64,000 bases of DNA from Burkholderia sp. Ax-1719 (lineage in GTDB: Bacteria; Pseudomonadota; Gammaproteobacteria; Burkholderiales; Burkholderiaceae): assembly GCF_011753055.1 (NCBI RefSeq), contig NZ_VWWJ01000006.1, positions 301,673 through 365,672 on the forward strand. Reading direction: 5' to 3'. Positions 51,610 through 60,303 of the stretch are shown one piece after another (the first letter of the stretch is position 1; each line of letters begins with the position of its first letter). Both the position numbers and the translations under genes were made by a program. Under the pieces are notes generated by a model that worked only from the letters and a program-made list of their open reading frames with translations, was not told the origin of the DNA and did not search any database.

Positions 51610-53334
51610 ATGTCCACGTCTGCCGTCGCTGTATCGGCCAGAAGTCCGGCCAAAAGCTCACCTTTCTGGCCCGCGCAACTTTCGCCGAACCTGAGCATTC
51701 CCGCCACGAACCTGTTCTATAACGCCGAAGTCTCCGCCGCGCGTTTTCCCGACAAACCCTTCATCATTTTCTACGACACGCCGGTCACCTTCGCGCAATT
51801 CAAGGACGAAGCGGAGCGCGTGGCCGGTTATCTGCAAACCGAATGCGGCGTGAAAGCGGGCGACCGCGTGTTGCTGTATATGCAGAACAGCCCTCAATGG
51901 GTGATTGCCTATTACGGCATCCTGCGCGCCAACGCCGTAGTCGTGCCCGTCAATCCGATGAATCTCTCGGACGAACTCGAACACTACGTGGAAGACAGCG
52001 GCGCGACCACGGCATTCGTCACGCAGGAGCTTTACCCGCGCATCGCGCCGCTGGTGGGTGAGGATGACAGTGGGAAGAGCGGGAAGGGCGGGCCGGGCTT
52101 GCGTCATCTGCTGGTGGCGACGTATAGCGATTATCTGAAACGCGAGCCATTTGCTACGCCGCCCGAATTCGTAAGCGCGCCGCGTCATGTGGAGGGTCCG
52201 GGCGTTGCACATTGGGCCGACGTGCTGGCGGCGAATCTCGCGCCGGGCCCGCTCACCGCTGGGCCGGACGATCTCTGTGTCATGCCCTATACCTCGGGTA
52301 CGACCGGCAAGCCCAAGGGCTGCATGCATACGCATCGCAGCGTCATGTGCACGGCGGTGGGCGGCTGCAACTGGTTCGGCAGTAATCAGGATGCCGTACA
52401 GTTGTCGGTGCTGCCGATGTTCCATGTCACGGGCATGCAGGGCGGTATGAACAGCCCGCTCTACAACGGCTCGACGGTCGTGATCCTGCCGCGCTGGGAC
52501 CGCGACGTCGCGGCGCGCGCGATCGAGCACTATCGCATCAACGGCTGGCAGGCGATCTCGACGATGGTGGTCGACTTCATTTCGAATCCACGTATCGGCG
52601 AATACGATCTGTCGAGCCTCGCGTGGATGCGCGGCGGCGGCGCGACGATGCCGGATGCCGTGGTCAAGAAACTACGCGATCTCACGGGCCTTGAATTCGT
52701 CGAAGGTTATGGCATGTCGGAGACCATGGCCGCCACCCATATCAATCCGCCGCAAAATCCGAAGCCGCAATGCCTGGGCATTCCGGTATTCGACGTCGAT
52801 GCGCGCATCGTCGATCCGATTACGCTCGAAGAAGTCGCCGAAGGCGAGGCGGGCGAACTCATCATGAGCGCGCCGCAGGTGATGCAGGGTTATTGGGGCA
52901 ACGCCAAGGCCACGAACGAAGCCTTCATCGTGCGTGACGGCAAGCGATTCCTGCGTACCGGCGATCTGGTGCGGCGCGATGCGGACGGCTATTACTTCAT
53001 GACCGACCGCCTCAAACGCATGATCAACGCGTCGGGCTACAAGGTCTGGCCAGCCGAGGTCGAGGCGCTCATGTATCGCCATCCGGCGATCAAGGAAGTG
53101 TGTGTGATCGGCACGCAGGACGCAAAGCGCGGCGAGACCGTCAAGGCCGTAGTCGTGCTCGATCCGCAACAACTGGGCACCGTGAACGAAGACGACATCA
53201 TCAAATGGGCGCACGAAAACATGGCGGCCTACAAGGCGCCGCGTATCGTGCAGTTCGTCGATACGCTGCCCAAGTCGGGTAGCGGCAAGATCCTGTGGCG
53301 CAAGCTTCAGGAAGACGAAGCCGCTGCGCGCTGA
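51610..53334 (+). CDS. AMP-dependent acyl-CoA synthetase
   Basis: ATG 51610 gives 574 aa (the open frame starts 22 codons earlier without a ribosome-binding site). Motifs are CVMPYTSGTTGKPKGCMHTH (P-loop), EFVEGYGMSETMAATH, RFLRTGDLVRRDADGYYFMTDRLKRMI, and GYKVWPAEVEALMYRHPAIKEVCVIG. The catalytic Lys lies in PKSGSGKILWRKL. It belongs to the medium/long-chain fatty-acyl ligase branch. It lies downstream of an SDR and is not near beta-oxidation genes, so the acyl substrate is open. Confidence 0.9.
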   Translation: MSTSAVAVSARSPAKSSPFWPAQLSPNLSIPATNLFYNAEVSAARFPDKPFIIFYDTPVTFAQFKDEAERVAGYLQTECGVKAGDRVLLYMQNSPQWVIAYYGILRANAVVVPVNPMNLSDELEHYVEDSGATTAFVTQELYPRIAPLVGEDDSGKSGKGGPGLRHLLVATYSDYLKREPFATPPEFVSAPRHVEGPGVAHWADVLAANLAPGPLTAGPDDLCVMPYTSGTTGKPKGCMHTHRSVMCTAVGGCNWFGSNQDAVQLSVLPMFHVTGMQGGMNSPLYNGSTVVILPRWDRDVAARAIEHYRINGWQAISTMVVDFISNPRIGEYDLSSLAWMRGGGATMPDAVVKKLRDLTGLEFVEGYGMSETMAATHINPPQNPKPQCLGIPVFDVDARIVDPITLEEVAEGEAGELIMSAPQVMQGYWGNAKATNEAFIVRDGKRFLRTGDLVRRDADGYYFMTDRLKRMINASGYKVWPAEVEALMYRHPAIKEVCVIGTQDAKRGETVKAVVVLDPQQLGTVNEDDIIKWAHENMAAYKAPRIVQFVDTLPKSGSGKILWRKLQEDEAAAR

Positions 53335-53439
53335 GTCGTGTTGCGCTGATTCGTGCAGTGACAACGGCGGCCTCGTTTGCGCGAGCGCCGCCGATCAAGA
53401 CGTTTTTCGTCTGCTCCCGATTTGAATCTCCTCCGCGCG

Positions 53440-53826
53440 TCAGGCGCCGGCCAGCGCCGGCAGCCCTGGCTCGCTCCAGTCCCATCCACTGCGTGGTTCC
53501 TGCTCCTGCGTCGGCTGCCTGGCTGCGGTGTGCTGCGTTGTCTGCGCGGGCGTCCATACGCCCGGGGCCTGCGCGTTCTTGCGCCCGAGAATCGCCTCGC
53601 ACAGAAAGTCGATGCTATAGGCCTTCAGCAAATGCGCGTGGTGCGTCTCGATGTAGGCGGCCAGCCGCGCCGCTTCGCCTTCGATTGACGCCAGTGCATG
53701 CAGCGTCGCCTTATCCCAGCGAAATCGCAAACCGAGTTCGGCGAAAGCCGAATTGAATGCGCACAACTGCGCATGGGTGTGCGGCTCGAGTTCGATGGAG
53801 TGGGGGGCTGCGGTCGGCTGGCTCAT
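53440..53826 (-). CDS. Hypothetical 128-aa cytoplasmic protein
   Basis: The start at 53826 (minus) follows CCGGAGAAA. The product has no signal peptide. It has a helical core (FNSAFAELGLRFRWDKATLHALASIEGEAARLAAYIETHHAHLLKAY) and ends in a Pro/Gln/Thr-rich tail. The pattern HALxxIEGExxRLAxYIExHxxHLLxAY looks like a conserved helical domain, but I cannot name the family. It sits convergent to the synthetase and divergent from gntR. A real gene is likely, judged by the ribosome-binding site and codon use. Confidence 0.65.
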   Translation of the reverse strand: MSQPTAAPHSIELEPHTHAQLCAFNSAFAELGLRFRWDKATLHALASIEGEAARLAAYIETHHAHLLKAYSIDFLCEAILGRKNAQAPGVWTPAQTTQHTAARQPTQEQEPRSGWDWSEPGLPALAGA

Positions 53827-53987
53827 GACGTTTCTCCGGGTGCTGATGAAGAGTGGCGTGAACCCAGCGTAGAAGCCCGAATGAATAAACGATAGTTAAA
53901 GTTTTTTTCGATATTCATAAATCATTGGCTATGAAATCTCGGAAGCGCGTGCGACGTGCGCGTAAACCCCGCTTTGTGCCGAGTGGA

Positions 53988-54016
53988 TTGCTGATATATC
54001 GTATTTTACATATCGA
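53988..54016 (+). promoter_or_regulatory. gntR promoter/operator region
   Basis: A weak promoter, TTGCTG (53988-53993) -17- TATCGA (54011-54016), overlaps an AT-rich site. ATATCGTATTTTAC (53996-54009) matches 11 of 14 bases of a site at 54959-54972 before oxc, pointing to a shared GntR operator. Confidence 0.5.
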
Positions 54017-54063
54017 ATTCGCCAGCAGCGCCGGCCAAACCGCACGTTGGAGATCCGTCACCG

Positions 54064-54783
54064 ATGTCCGCCGAAACGCAAGACGAAGCTGGAGCGTCAC
54101 CGTTGTTCCTGACGCTCGAACCTATCCACGCCACGGTTTCGCTGCGCGACCAGGCCTACGCGAAATTGAAGCAGGCGATTGCCGAAACCGATATCTACCG
54201 CTCGCGAGACGAAATTCGTCTCGACGAGAAGGAACTGACGGAAAAGCTGGGCGTGAGCCGTACGCCGGTACGCGAAGCGATGACCTTGCTGGAACAGGAG
54301 GGGTTTCTGCGCACGGTGCCGCGGCGCGGCGTCTACATCCTGCGCAAGACGCGCAAGGAGATCGTCGAGATGATCTATATGTGGGCGGCGCTGGAGAGTA
54401 TCGCGGCGCGCCTTGCGACCCAGCGAGCCTCAGATGACGATATTGCCCGGTTGCGCCGCATGTTCGCGGATTTTGGCGAGCACGCGCCCGCCGAGCATAT
54501 TGAAGAGTACTCCGAAGCGAACATCATGTTTCACCAGGCGCTGGTGGAGTTGTCGCAATCGCCCATCATCGTCGACACCATCAAGAACATTTTCATGCAT
54601 GTGCGTGCGATTCGCCGGATGACGATTGCGCAGAGCGATCGTGCGGAGCGATCCATCGTCGATCACATGTGCATTATCGAAGCGCTCGAAGCACGCGATA
54701 CGGAACGCGTCGAACGTCTCGTGCGGCAGCATTCGATCGACCTTGCGCTGTTCGTGGAAGCGCATTGCGATTTTCTCGATTGA
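54064..54783 (+). CDS. GntR-family (FadR/FCD) regulator of oxalate genes
   Basis: It is 239 aa. The N-terminal winged helix is RLDEKELTEKLGVSRTPVREAMTLLEQEGFLRTVPRRGVYI (52-92), the classical GntR pattern. The C-terminal FCD effector domain (MIYMWAALESIAARLATQ, then HQALVELSQSPIIVDTI and HMCIIEALEARDTERVERLVRQH) carries the Asp and His residues that bind metal in this family. It stands just upstream of oxc in the same direction. It likely represses the oxalate cluster and itself, with oxalate or its CoA ester as effector (inference). Confidence 0.9.
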   Translation: MSAETQDEAGASPLFLTLEPIHATVSLRDQAYAKLKQAIAETDIYRSRDEIRLDEKELTEKLGVSRTPVREAMTLLEQEGFLRTVPRRGVYILRKTRKEIVEMIYMWAALESIAARLATQRASDDDIARLRRMFADFGEHAPAEHIEEYSEANIMFHQALVELSQSPIIVDTIKNIFMHVRAIRRMTIAQSDRAERSIVDHMCIIEALEARDTERVERLVRQHSIDLALFVEAHCDFLD

Positions 54784-54937
54784 TCGCGCCAGGCAGCGTT
54801 CAGTGGCGCGAAGCATGAACGCGATACGTTGAGACGTTTTTCGTATCAATCGTCGCGCGATGGCTCGCCATATGGTTTGGACTCCGTATCAATAAAGCAG
54901 GTAATAGCAATGTGCTGGATCGGGACGGAAAAACGTC

Positions 54938-54972
54938 TTGACTAATATAGTGTGTGGAATATTGTATATCAC
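54938..54972 (+). promoter_or_regulatory. oxc promoter with candidate GntR operator
   Basis: TTGACT (54938-54943), 16 bp and TATTGT (54960-54965) form the promoter. ATATTGTATATCAC (54959-54972) overlies the -10 and is the sister of the site before gntR. Binding there would block RNA polymerase. Confidence 0.55.
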
Positions 54973-55029
54973 GGATCGCAGGCATCCCACGCAGCGACCC
55001 GCATAACGCCCCGCCAAAGAGGAGACGTC

Positions 55030-56775
55030 ATGGCAGAAGCAGGCATCAACGACGCGCGCAACGATTCCGCGCAGGACGAGCAGGCGACGACGGACGGCTT
55101 TCATCTCGTCATCGACGCGCTCAAGCTCAACGATATCGACACGATTTTCGGCCTGGTGGGTATTCCCATTACCGACCTCGCACGCCTCGCGCAGGCAGAG
55201 GGGATGCGTTTCATCGGCTTTCGCCATGAGCAGAATGCGGGCAACGCGGCTGCCGTGGCGGGCTATATGACGAAGAAGCCCGGCATCTGCCTGACCGTTT
55301 CCGCACCGGGCTTCCTCAACGGTCTCACCGCGCTCGCGAATGCCACGACCAATTGCTTTCCGATGATCCTCATCAGCGGGTCGAGCGAGCGTGAAATCGT
55401 CGATCTGCAGCAGGGCGATTACGAAGAAATGGATCAGTTGAACGCCGCCAGGCCCTATGCAAAGGCTGCGTATCGCGTGCTGCACGCGGAGGATATCGGT
55501 ATCGGCGTGGCGCGCGCGATTCGTGCCGCGCTTTCGGGCCGGCCCGGCGGCGTGTATCTCGATCTGCCAGCCAAATTGCTCGCGCAGACTATCGACGCCG
55601 CAAAGGGGCGCGAATCGCTCGTCAAGGTCGTGGACGCCGCCCCGCGACAGATACCGGCGCCCGACGCGGTTCAACGCGCGCTCGATGTAATAAGGAATGC
55701 GAAGCGACCGTTGATCCTGCTCGGCAAGGGCGCGGCCTACGCCCAGGCCGACGCGCAGATCCGCGAACTGGTTGAAAAGAGCGGCATCCCCTATCTGCCG
55801 ATGTCGATGGCGAAAGGCTTGTTGCCGGACACGCATGCGCAATCGGCTTCGGCGGCACGCTCATACGTGCTGGCAGAGGCCGACGCGGTGGTGCTGATCG
55901 GCGCGCGGCTGAACTGGCTGCTCGCGCACGGAAAGGGCAAGACGTGGGGCGCGCCCACGCCCAAGCGCTTCGTGCAGATCGATATCGCGCCCACGGAAAT
56001 CGATAGCAATGTGGCGATTGAAGCGCCGCTGATCGGCGATATCGGTTCCTGTGTGGAAGCGCTGGTTGCAGGCATCGGTAGCGGATTCCCGCAGCCGCCC
56101 GCGGAATGGCTCGATGCGATTGCGCAGCGCAAGAACGCGAACCTCGCGAAGATGGCCGCGACGCTCGACAAGAATCCGTCGCCCATGAATTTCCACAGCG
56201 CGCTGCGCGCAATCCGCGACGTGCTCAAAACGCGTCCGGACATCAACGTGGTGAACGAAGGCGCGAATACGCTCGACTACGCGCGCAGCATCATCGATAT
56301 GGCCCAGCCGCGCAAGCGCTTCGATTCCGGGACGTGGGGAATCATGGGTATCGGCATGGGCTTCGCAATCGGCGCGGCGGTGACGAGCGGTACGCAGGTG
56401 GTGGCGATCGAAGGCGACAGCGCATTCGGCTTTAGCGGCATGGAACTGGAAACCATCTGCCGCTACAACCTGCCGGTCTGCACGATCGTCTTCAATAACA
56501 ACGGCGTTTATCGCGGCACGGACGTGAACCCCAGCGGCGGCGCTGATGTGGCGCCCACGGTGTTCGTGAAGGGCGCGCGCTACGACAAGATGATCGAGGC
56601 CTTCGGCGGCGTGGGCCATCACGCAACCACGCCCGAAGAATTGACGCAGGCGTTGCTTGACGCCATCGCTTCCGGCAAGCCCACGCTGATTAATGCGGTG
56701 ATCGACGAGACCGCCGGTACGGAAAGCGGGCGTCTCACGAATCTGAATCCGCAAAGCGCGGCCATGAAGAAATAA
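55030..56775 (+). CDS. oxc: Oxalyl-CoA decarboxylase
   Basis: This thiamine-diphosphate enzyme converts oxalyl-CoA to formyl-CoA and CO2. ATG 55030 after AGAGGAGA gives 581 aa. The N-terminal PYR domain has FGLVGIPITDLARLAQ and FRHEQNAGNAA with the catalytic Glu67. The middle domain contains the ADP-binding region seen in oxalyl-CoA decarboxylases (LLGKGAAYAQADAQIRELVEK). The C-terminal PP domain has EGDSAFGFSGMELETI and VFNNNG, the thiamine/metal motif. It is followed by frc, and the pair is diagnostic for oxalate use. Confidence 0.95.
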   Translation: MAEAGINDARNDSAQDEQATTDGFHLVIDALKLNDIDTIFGLVGIPITDLARLAQAEGMRFIGFRHEQNAGNAAAVAGYMTKKPGICLTVSAPGFLNGLTALANATTNCFPMILISGSSEREIVDLQQGDYEEMDQLNAARPYAKAAYRVLHAEDIGIGVARAIRAALSGRPGGVYLDLPAKLLAQTIDAAKGRESLVKVVDAAPRQIPAPDAVQRALDVIRNAKRPLILLGKGAAYAQADAQIRELVEKSGIPYLPMSMAKGLLPDTHAQSASAARSYVLAEADAVVLIGARLNWLLAHGKGKTWGAPTPKRFVQIDIAPTEIDSNVAIEAPLIGDIGSCVEALVAGIGSGFPQPPAEWLDAIAQRKNANLAKMAATLDKNPSPMNFHSALRAIRDVLKTRPDINVVNEGANTLDYARSIIDMAQPRKRFDSGTWGIMGIGMGFAIGAAVTSGTQVVAIEGDSAFGFSGMELETICRYNLPVCTIVFNNNGVYRGTDVNPSGGADVAPTVFVKGARYDKMIEAFGGVGHHATTPEELTQALLDAIASGKPTLINAVIDETAGTESGRLTNLNPQSAAMKK

Positions 56776-56835
56776 ACGTCCACCTGCATTCGATCCGGCA
56801 AACCCGACATTTCAGACATTCCAGGAGATAAGGTC

Positions 56836-58086
56836 ATGAGCAATCCCCTCGACGGCATCAAGATCATCGACTTCACGCATGTTCAGGCTGGGCCGGCCTG
56901 CACGCAACTGCTTGCGTGGTTTGGCGCAGACGTTATCAAGGTCGAGCGGCCGGGTGCGGGCGACGTCACGCGTTCGCAACTGCGCGACATCCCCGAAGTG
57001 GACGCGTTGTATTTCACGATGCTCAACAGCAACAAGCGCTCGCTCACACTCGACACCAAGAAGCCCGAAGGCAAGGAAGTGCTGGAAAAGCTGATTCGCG
57101 AGTCGGACGTGATGGTCGAAAACTTCGGCCCTGGCGCGCTCGATCGCATGGGTTTTACGTGGGAACGCATCAACGAACTCAATCCGAAGATGATCGTGGC
57201 TTCCGTGAAGGGCTTTAGCGAAGGCCATCATTACGACGATCTCAAGGTGTACGAGAACGTCGCCCAATGCGCGGGCGGCGCAGCATCCACCACGGGCTTC
57301 TGGGACGGCCCGCCCACGGTGAGCGCGGCGGCGCTGGGCGACAGCAATACCGGCATGCATCTGGCGATCGGCATTTTGACGGCGCTGATCGGCCGCGATA
57401 AAACCGGCAAGGGCCAAAAGGTGGCGGTTTCGATGCAGGACAGCGTGATCAACCTGTGCCGCGTGAAGCTGCGCGATCAGCAGCGGCTCGATCGCGTCGG
57501 CTATCTTGAGGAGTACCCACAGTATCCGCATGGCAGCTTCAGCGATGTGGTGCCGCGCGGCGGCAATGCGGGCGGCGGTGGTCAGCCGGGCTGGGTGCTC
57601 AAATGCAAGGGCTGGGAAAACGATCCGAACGCGTATATCTACTTCACGGTGCAGGGGCACGCCTGGGAGCCGATCTGTCACGCACTCGGCAAGCCGGAGT
57701 GGATCGACGATCCGGAATACAAGACGGCGCAGGCGCGTCAGCCGCACATCTTCGATATTTTTGCGACCATCGAAGCCTGGCTGGCCGACAAGACCAAGTA
57801 TGAGGCCGTGGATATCCTGCGCAAATTCGATATTCCGTGCGCACCGGTGCTGAGCATGAAGGAGCTGGCGAACGATCCTTCGTTGCGCGCGAGCGGCACG
57901 ATTGTCGAAGTGCCGCATAAGGAGCGCGGTTCATATCTGACCGTGGGCAGCCCGATCAAATTTTCGGATCTGCGCCCGGAAATCAAGGGGTCTCCGTTGC
58001 TGGGCGAACACACGGACGAAGTGCTCGCCGATCTTGGCTACACGCCGCAGCAGATCGCCGCCTTGCATGAGGTGCGCGCGGTTTGA
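56836..58086 (+). CDS. frc: Formyl-CoA:oxalate CoA-transferase
   Basis: This class III CoA-transferase moves CoA from formyl-CoA to oxalate, releasing formate and regenerating oxalyl-CoA for Oxc. It is 416 aa, starting after AGGAGATAAGG. The catalytic Asp is at residue 169 in LGDSNTGMH, the same number as in the Oxalobacter enzyme. The glycine-rich loop GGNAGGGGQPGW that closes over the active site is present. N-terminal IKIIDFTHVQAGPACTQ is the family start. It is in an operon with oxc. Confidence 0.96.
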   Translation: MSNPLDGIKIIDFTHVQAGPACTQLLAWFGADVIKVERPGAGDVTRSQLRDIPEVDALYFTMLNSNKRSLTLDTKKPEGKEVLEKLIRESDVMVENFGPGALDRMGFTWERINELNPKMIVASVKGFSEGHHYDDLKVYENVAQCAGGAASTTGFWDGPPTVSAAALGDSNTGMHLAIGILTALIGRDKTGKGQKVAVSMQDSVINLCRVKLRDQQRLDRVGYLEEYPQYPHGSFSDVVPRGGNAGGGGQPGWVLKCKGWENDPNAYIYFTVQGHAWEPICHALGKPEWIDDPEYKTAQARQPHIFDIFATIEAWLADKTKYEAVDILRKFDIPCAPVLSMKELANDPSLRASGTIVEVPHKERGSYLTVGSPIKFSDLRPEIKGSPLLGEHTDEVLADLGYTPQQIAALHEVRAV

Positions 58087-58125
58087 CGGTTTGCAGGTAG
58101 CTGCGTCGTTACGAAGGAGTGGCGG

Positions 58126-58662
58126 ATGATGCGCGGGCCTGTCGGCCTGTGCATCATCCCGCTGCCGCCAGAACCTGTTCCCCACACGGTCAACGCCATG
58201 TCATCTGTTATCGATTTTGCCCAGCTTGCCGACGCCATCGGCGATGCCATCGTCATCTCCGATGCCGCAGGTGACATCACCTTCTGGAATCCCGCTGCGA
58301 CGCGCATGTTCGGCTACTCGCGCGACGAGGCGCTGGGCAAGACGCTCGACCTCATCATTCCGGAGCGGCTGCGCGGACGACACTGGGAGGGCTATCACCA
58401 GACCATGGCGACGGGACAAACCCGCTATGGCAACGATGTATTGCGTGTGCCAGCCGTCGACAAGAGCGGGCGTGCGCTCTCGATCGCCTTTACCGTCGCG
58501 CTGCTGCATGACTCGCAAGGCGCGCTGAACGGCATCGTTGCGGTGATCCGCGACGAGACTGCGCGCTTCCTGGAGGATCGCAATCTCCGCAAGCGCATCA
58601 CTGAACTCGAAGCTCAGGCTCAGGCTCAAGTGCAAGCTCAGGTGCAAGCCCAGCAGTCCTGA
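58126..58662 (+). CDS. PAS-domain sensor protein in oxalate operon
   Basis: ATG 58126 with AAGGAG just ahead gives 178 aa; an internal Met (58198) marks the start of the conserved part. There is one PAS domain (about 25-150): AIGDAIVISDAAGDITFWNPAATRMFGYSRDEALGKTLD, ending GIVAVIRDETARF. No kinase, HTH or GGDEF domain is attached. The C-terminus is a helix with a Gln-Ala-Gln-Val repeat (EAQAQAQVQAQVQAQQ). A ligand (haem, flavin or small acid) is possible but no binding residue is evident. Its position between frc and pntA suggests redox or substrate sensing. Confidence 0.8.
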   Translation: MMRGPVGLCIIPLPPEPVPHTVNAMSSVIDFAQLADAIGDAIVISDAAGDITFWNPAATRMFGYSRDEALGKTLDLIIPERLRGRHWEGYHQTMATGQTRYGNDVLRVPAVDKSGRALSIAFTVALLHDSQGALNGIVAVIRDETARFLEDRNLRKRITELEAQAQAQVQAQVQAQQS

Positions 58663-58716
58663 TTGAATTGCGCCATTGCAGTCCACATAGAACACAACGA
58701 TCAGGAGACAGTCGGC

Positions 58717-60294
58717 ATGGCAATGACCATCGCGATACCGCGCGAAACATTCGAGGACGAGCGGCGCGTGGCCGCCACGCCGGAAAGCGTGGCGCAACTG
58801 CTCAAGCTTGGCTACGTGGTGGAAGTGGAGGTTGGTGCGGGCGAGCGCGCTTCGTATAGCGACGACGCTTATCGCGCGGCAGGCGCTTGCATCGTCGAAG
58901 ACGCACTCGAACTCTGGAGCAGCGCGGATATCGTGCTCAAGGTGCGTCCGCCGTCGATCGACGAGGTTCAGCGCCTCAAACACGGCGCGACATTGATCGG
59001 CTTCATCTGGCCCGCGCAGCAGGGCGCGTTGCTCGACGCGCTGGCTTCACGCAGTGCGACGGTGCTCGCGATGGATTGTGTGCCACGCATCTCGCGCGCG
59101 CAGAAGCTCGATGCACTGAGTTCGATGGCGAATATGGCGGGCTATCGCGCGGTGGTGGAGGCGGCGCAATATTTTGGGCGTGTTTTCACGGGGCAGATCA
59201 CGGCGGCGGGCAAGATGCCGCCCGCGAAAGTGCTCGTGATCGGCGCGGGCGTTGCGGGCCTCGCGGCAATTGGCGCGGCGCGCGGGCTCGGGGCGATCGT
59301 GCGCGCATTCGATACGCGGCCCGAGGTCGGGCAGCAGATCGAGAGCATGGGCGCGGAGTTCCTTACCGTCGAAGTCGAAGAAGAAGGCGACGGTGCAGGT
59401 GGCTACGCGAAGCAGATGAGCGCAGCGTTCATCGAAGCGGAGATGGCGCTATTCAAGGCGCAGGCCGCCGAAGTCGACATCATCGTCACGACCGCGCTGA
59501 TACCCGGCAAGCCCGCGCCGCGCCTGATCGATGCGCAGACCGTGGCGTGCCTGCGCGACGGCAGCGTGATTGTCGATCTGGCGGCGGAGCAGGGCGGCAA
59601 TTGCGAGCTGACGCGCGCGGGCGAGGTGGTGCGGGCGCATGGCGTCACGATTGTCGGCTTTACCGATCTGGCCAGCCGGATGGCGAACCAGTCGAGCCAG
59701 CTCTATGCCACGAATCTTCGGCATCTGTTGACGGATTTCACGACCGATAAGGATGGCGAATTAAAAATCGACATGAACGATGTCGTGCAGCGCGGCACCA
59801 CCGTCATGCTCAATGGCGAGTTGTGCTGGCCCGCGCCGCCTGTGCAGACCGCAGCGCCTGCTTCTGCGAAACACGAAGCGGCGACGCCTGCCGTGCCGCA
59901 CGCATCCGCTAGCCATGCAGAACAGGATGCGGCGACAGACGCGCACCGCCGCGGCGTTGGCGGTCTTCTCGCGCTCGCGCTGATTGCAGTGTCGTTGCTG
60001 GCGCTCGGCGCAGTCGCGCCGCCTGCCTTCGTCGCGCACTTCACGGTGTTCGTGCTGGCTGTGTTCGTCGGCTATCAGGTGGTCTGGAATGTCACGCCCG
60101 CGCTACACACGCCGCTCATGAGCGTGACCAACGCGATCAGCGGCATCATCGTGATCGGCGCGTTGCTCCATCCCGCAGGGGGCAACGCGCTCGTGAGCGT
60201 CCTCGCAGGCGTCGCTCTCGTGGTGGCGACCATCAATATCGCCGGCGGCTTTCTCGTCACCCAGCGCATGCTGAAGATGTTCCAACGGACCTGA
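58717..60294 (+). CDS. pntA: NAD(P) transhydrogenase subunit alpha
   Basis: This proton-translocating transhydrogenase subunit binds NAD(H). ATG 58717 after AGGAGA gives 525 aa. The N-terminal AlaDH/PNT domain has the RETFEDERRVAATPESV signature and Rossmann GAGVAG at 176-181. A Pro/Ala/His linker follows, then four hydrophobic helices from about 410 to the end (AHFTVFVLAVFVGYQVVW, TPLMSVTNAISGIIVIGALL). So both alpha parts (NAD domain and membrane part) are fused, as in E. coli PntA. pntB follows at once. Confidence 0.94.
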   Translation: MAMTIAIPRETFEDERRVAATPESVAQLLKLGYVVEVEVGAGERASYSDDAYRAAGACIVEDALELWSSADIVLKVRPPSIDEVQRLKHGATLIGFIWPAQQGALLDALASRSATVLAMDCVPRISRAQKLDALSSMANMAGYRAVVEAAQYFGRVFTGQITAAGKMPPAKVLVIGAGVAGLAAIGAARGLGAIVRAFDTRPEVGQQIESMGAEFLTVEVEEEGDGAGGYAKQMSAAFIEAEMALFKAQAAEVDIIVTTALIPGKPAPRLIDAQTVACLRDGSVIVDLAAEQGGNCELTRAGEVVRAHGVTIVGFTDLASRMANQSSQLYATNLRHLLTDFTTDKDGELKIDMNDVVQRGTTVMLNGELCWPAPPVQTAAPASAKHEAATPAVPHASASHAEQDAATDAHRRGVGGLLALALIAVSLLALGAVAPPAFVAHFTVFVLAVFVGYQVVWNVTPALHTPLMSVTNAISGIIVIGALLHPAGGNALVSVLAGVALVVATINIAGGFLVTQRMLKMFQRT

Positions 60295-60303
60295 GGAGAC
60301 GTG

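Noticed and set aside
58612..58659. CRISPR-like repeats
   Set aside because: Units are only six bases without spacers and lie within a coding frame; this is a simple-sequence repeat.
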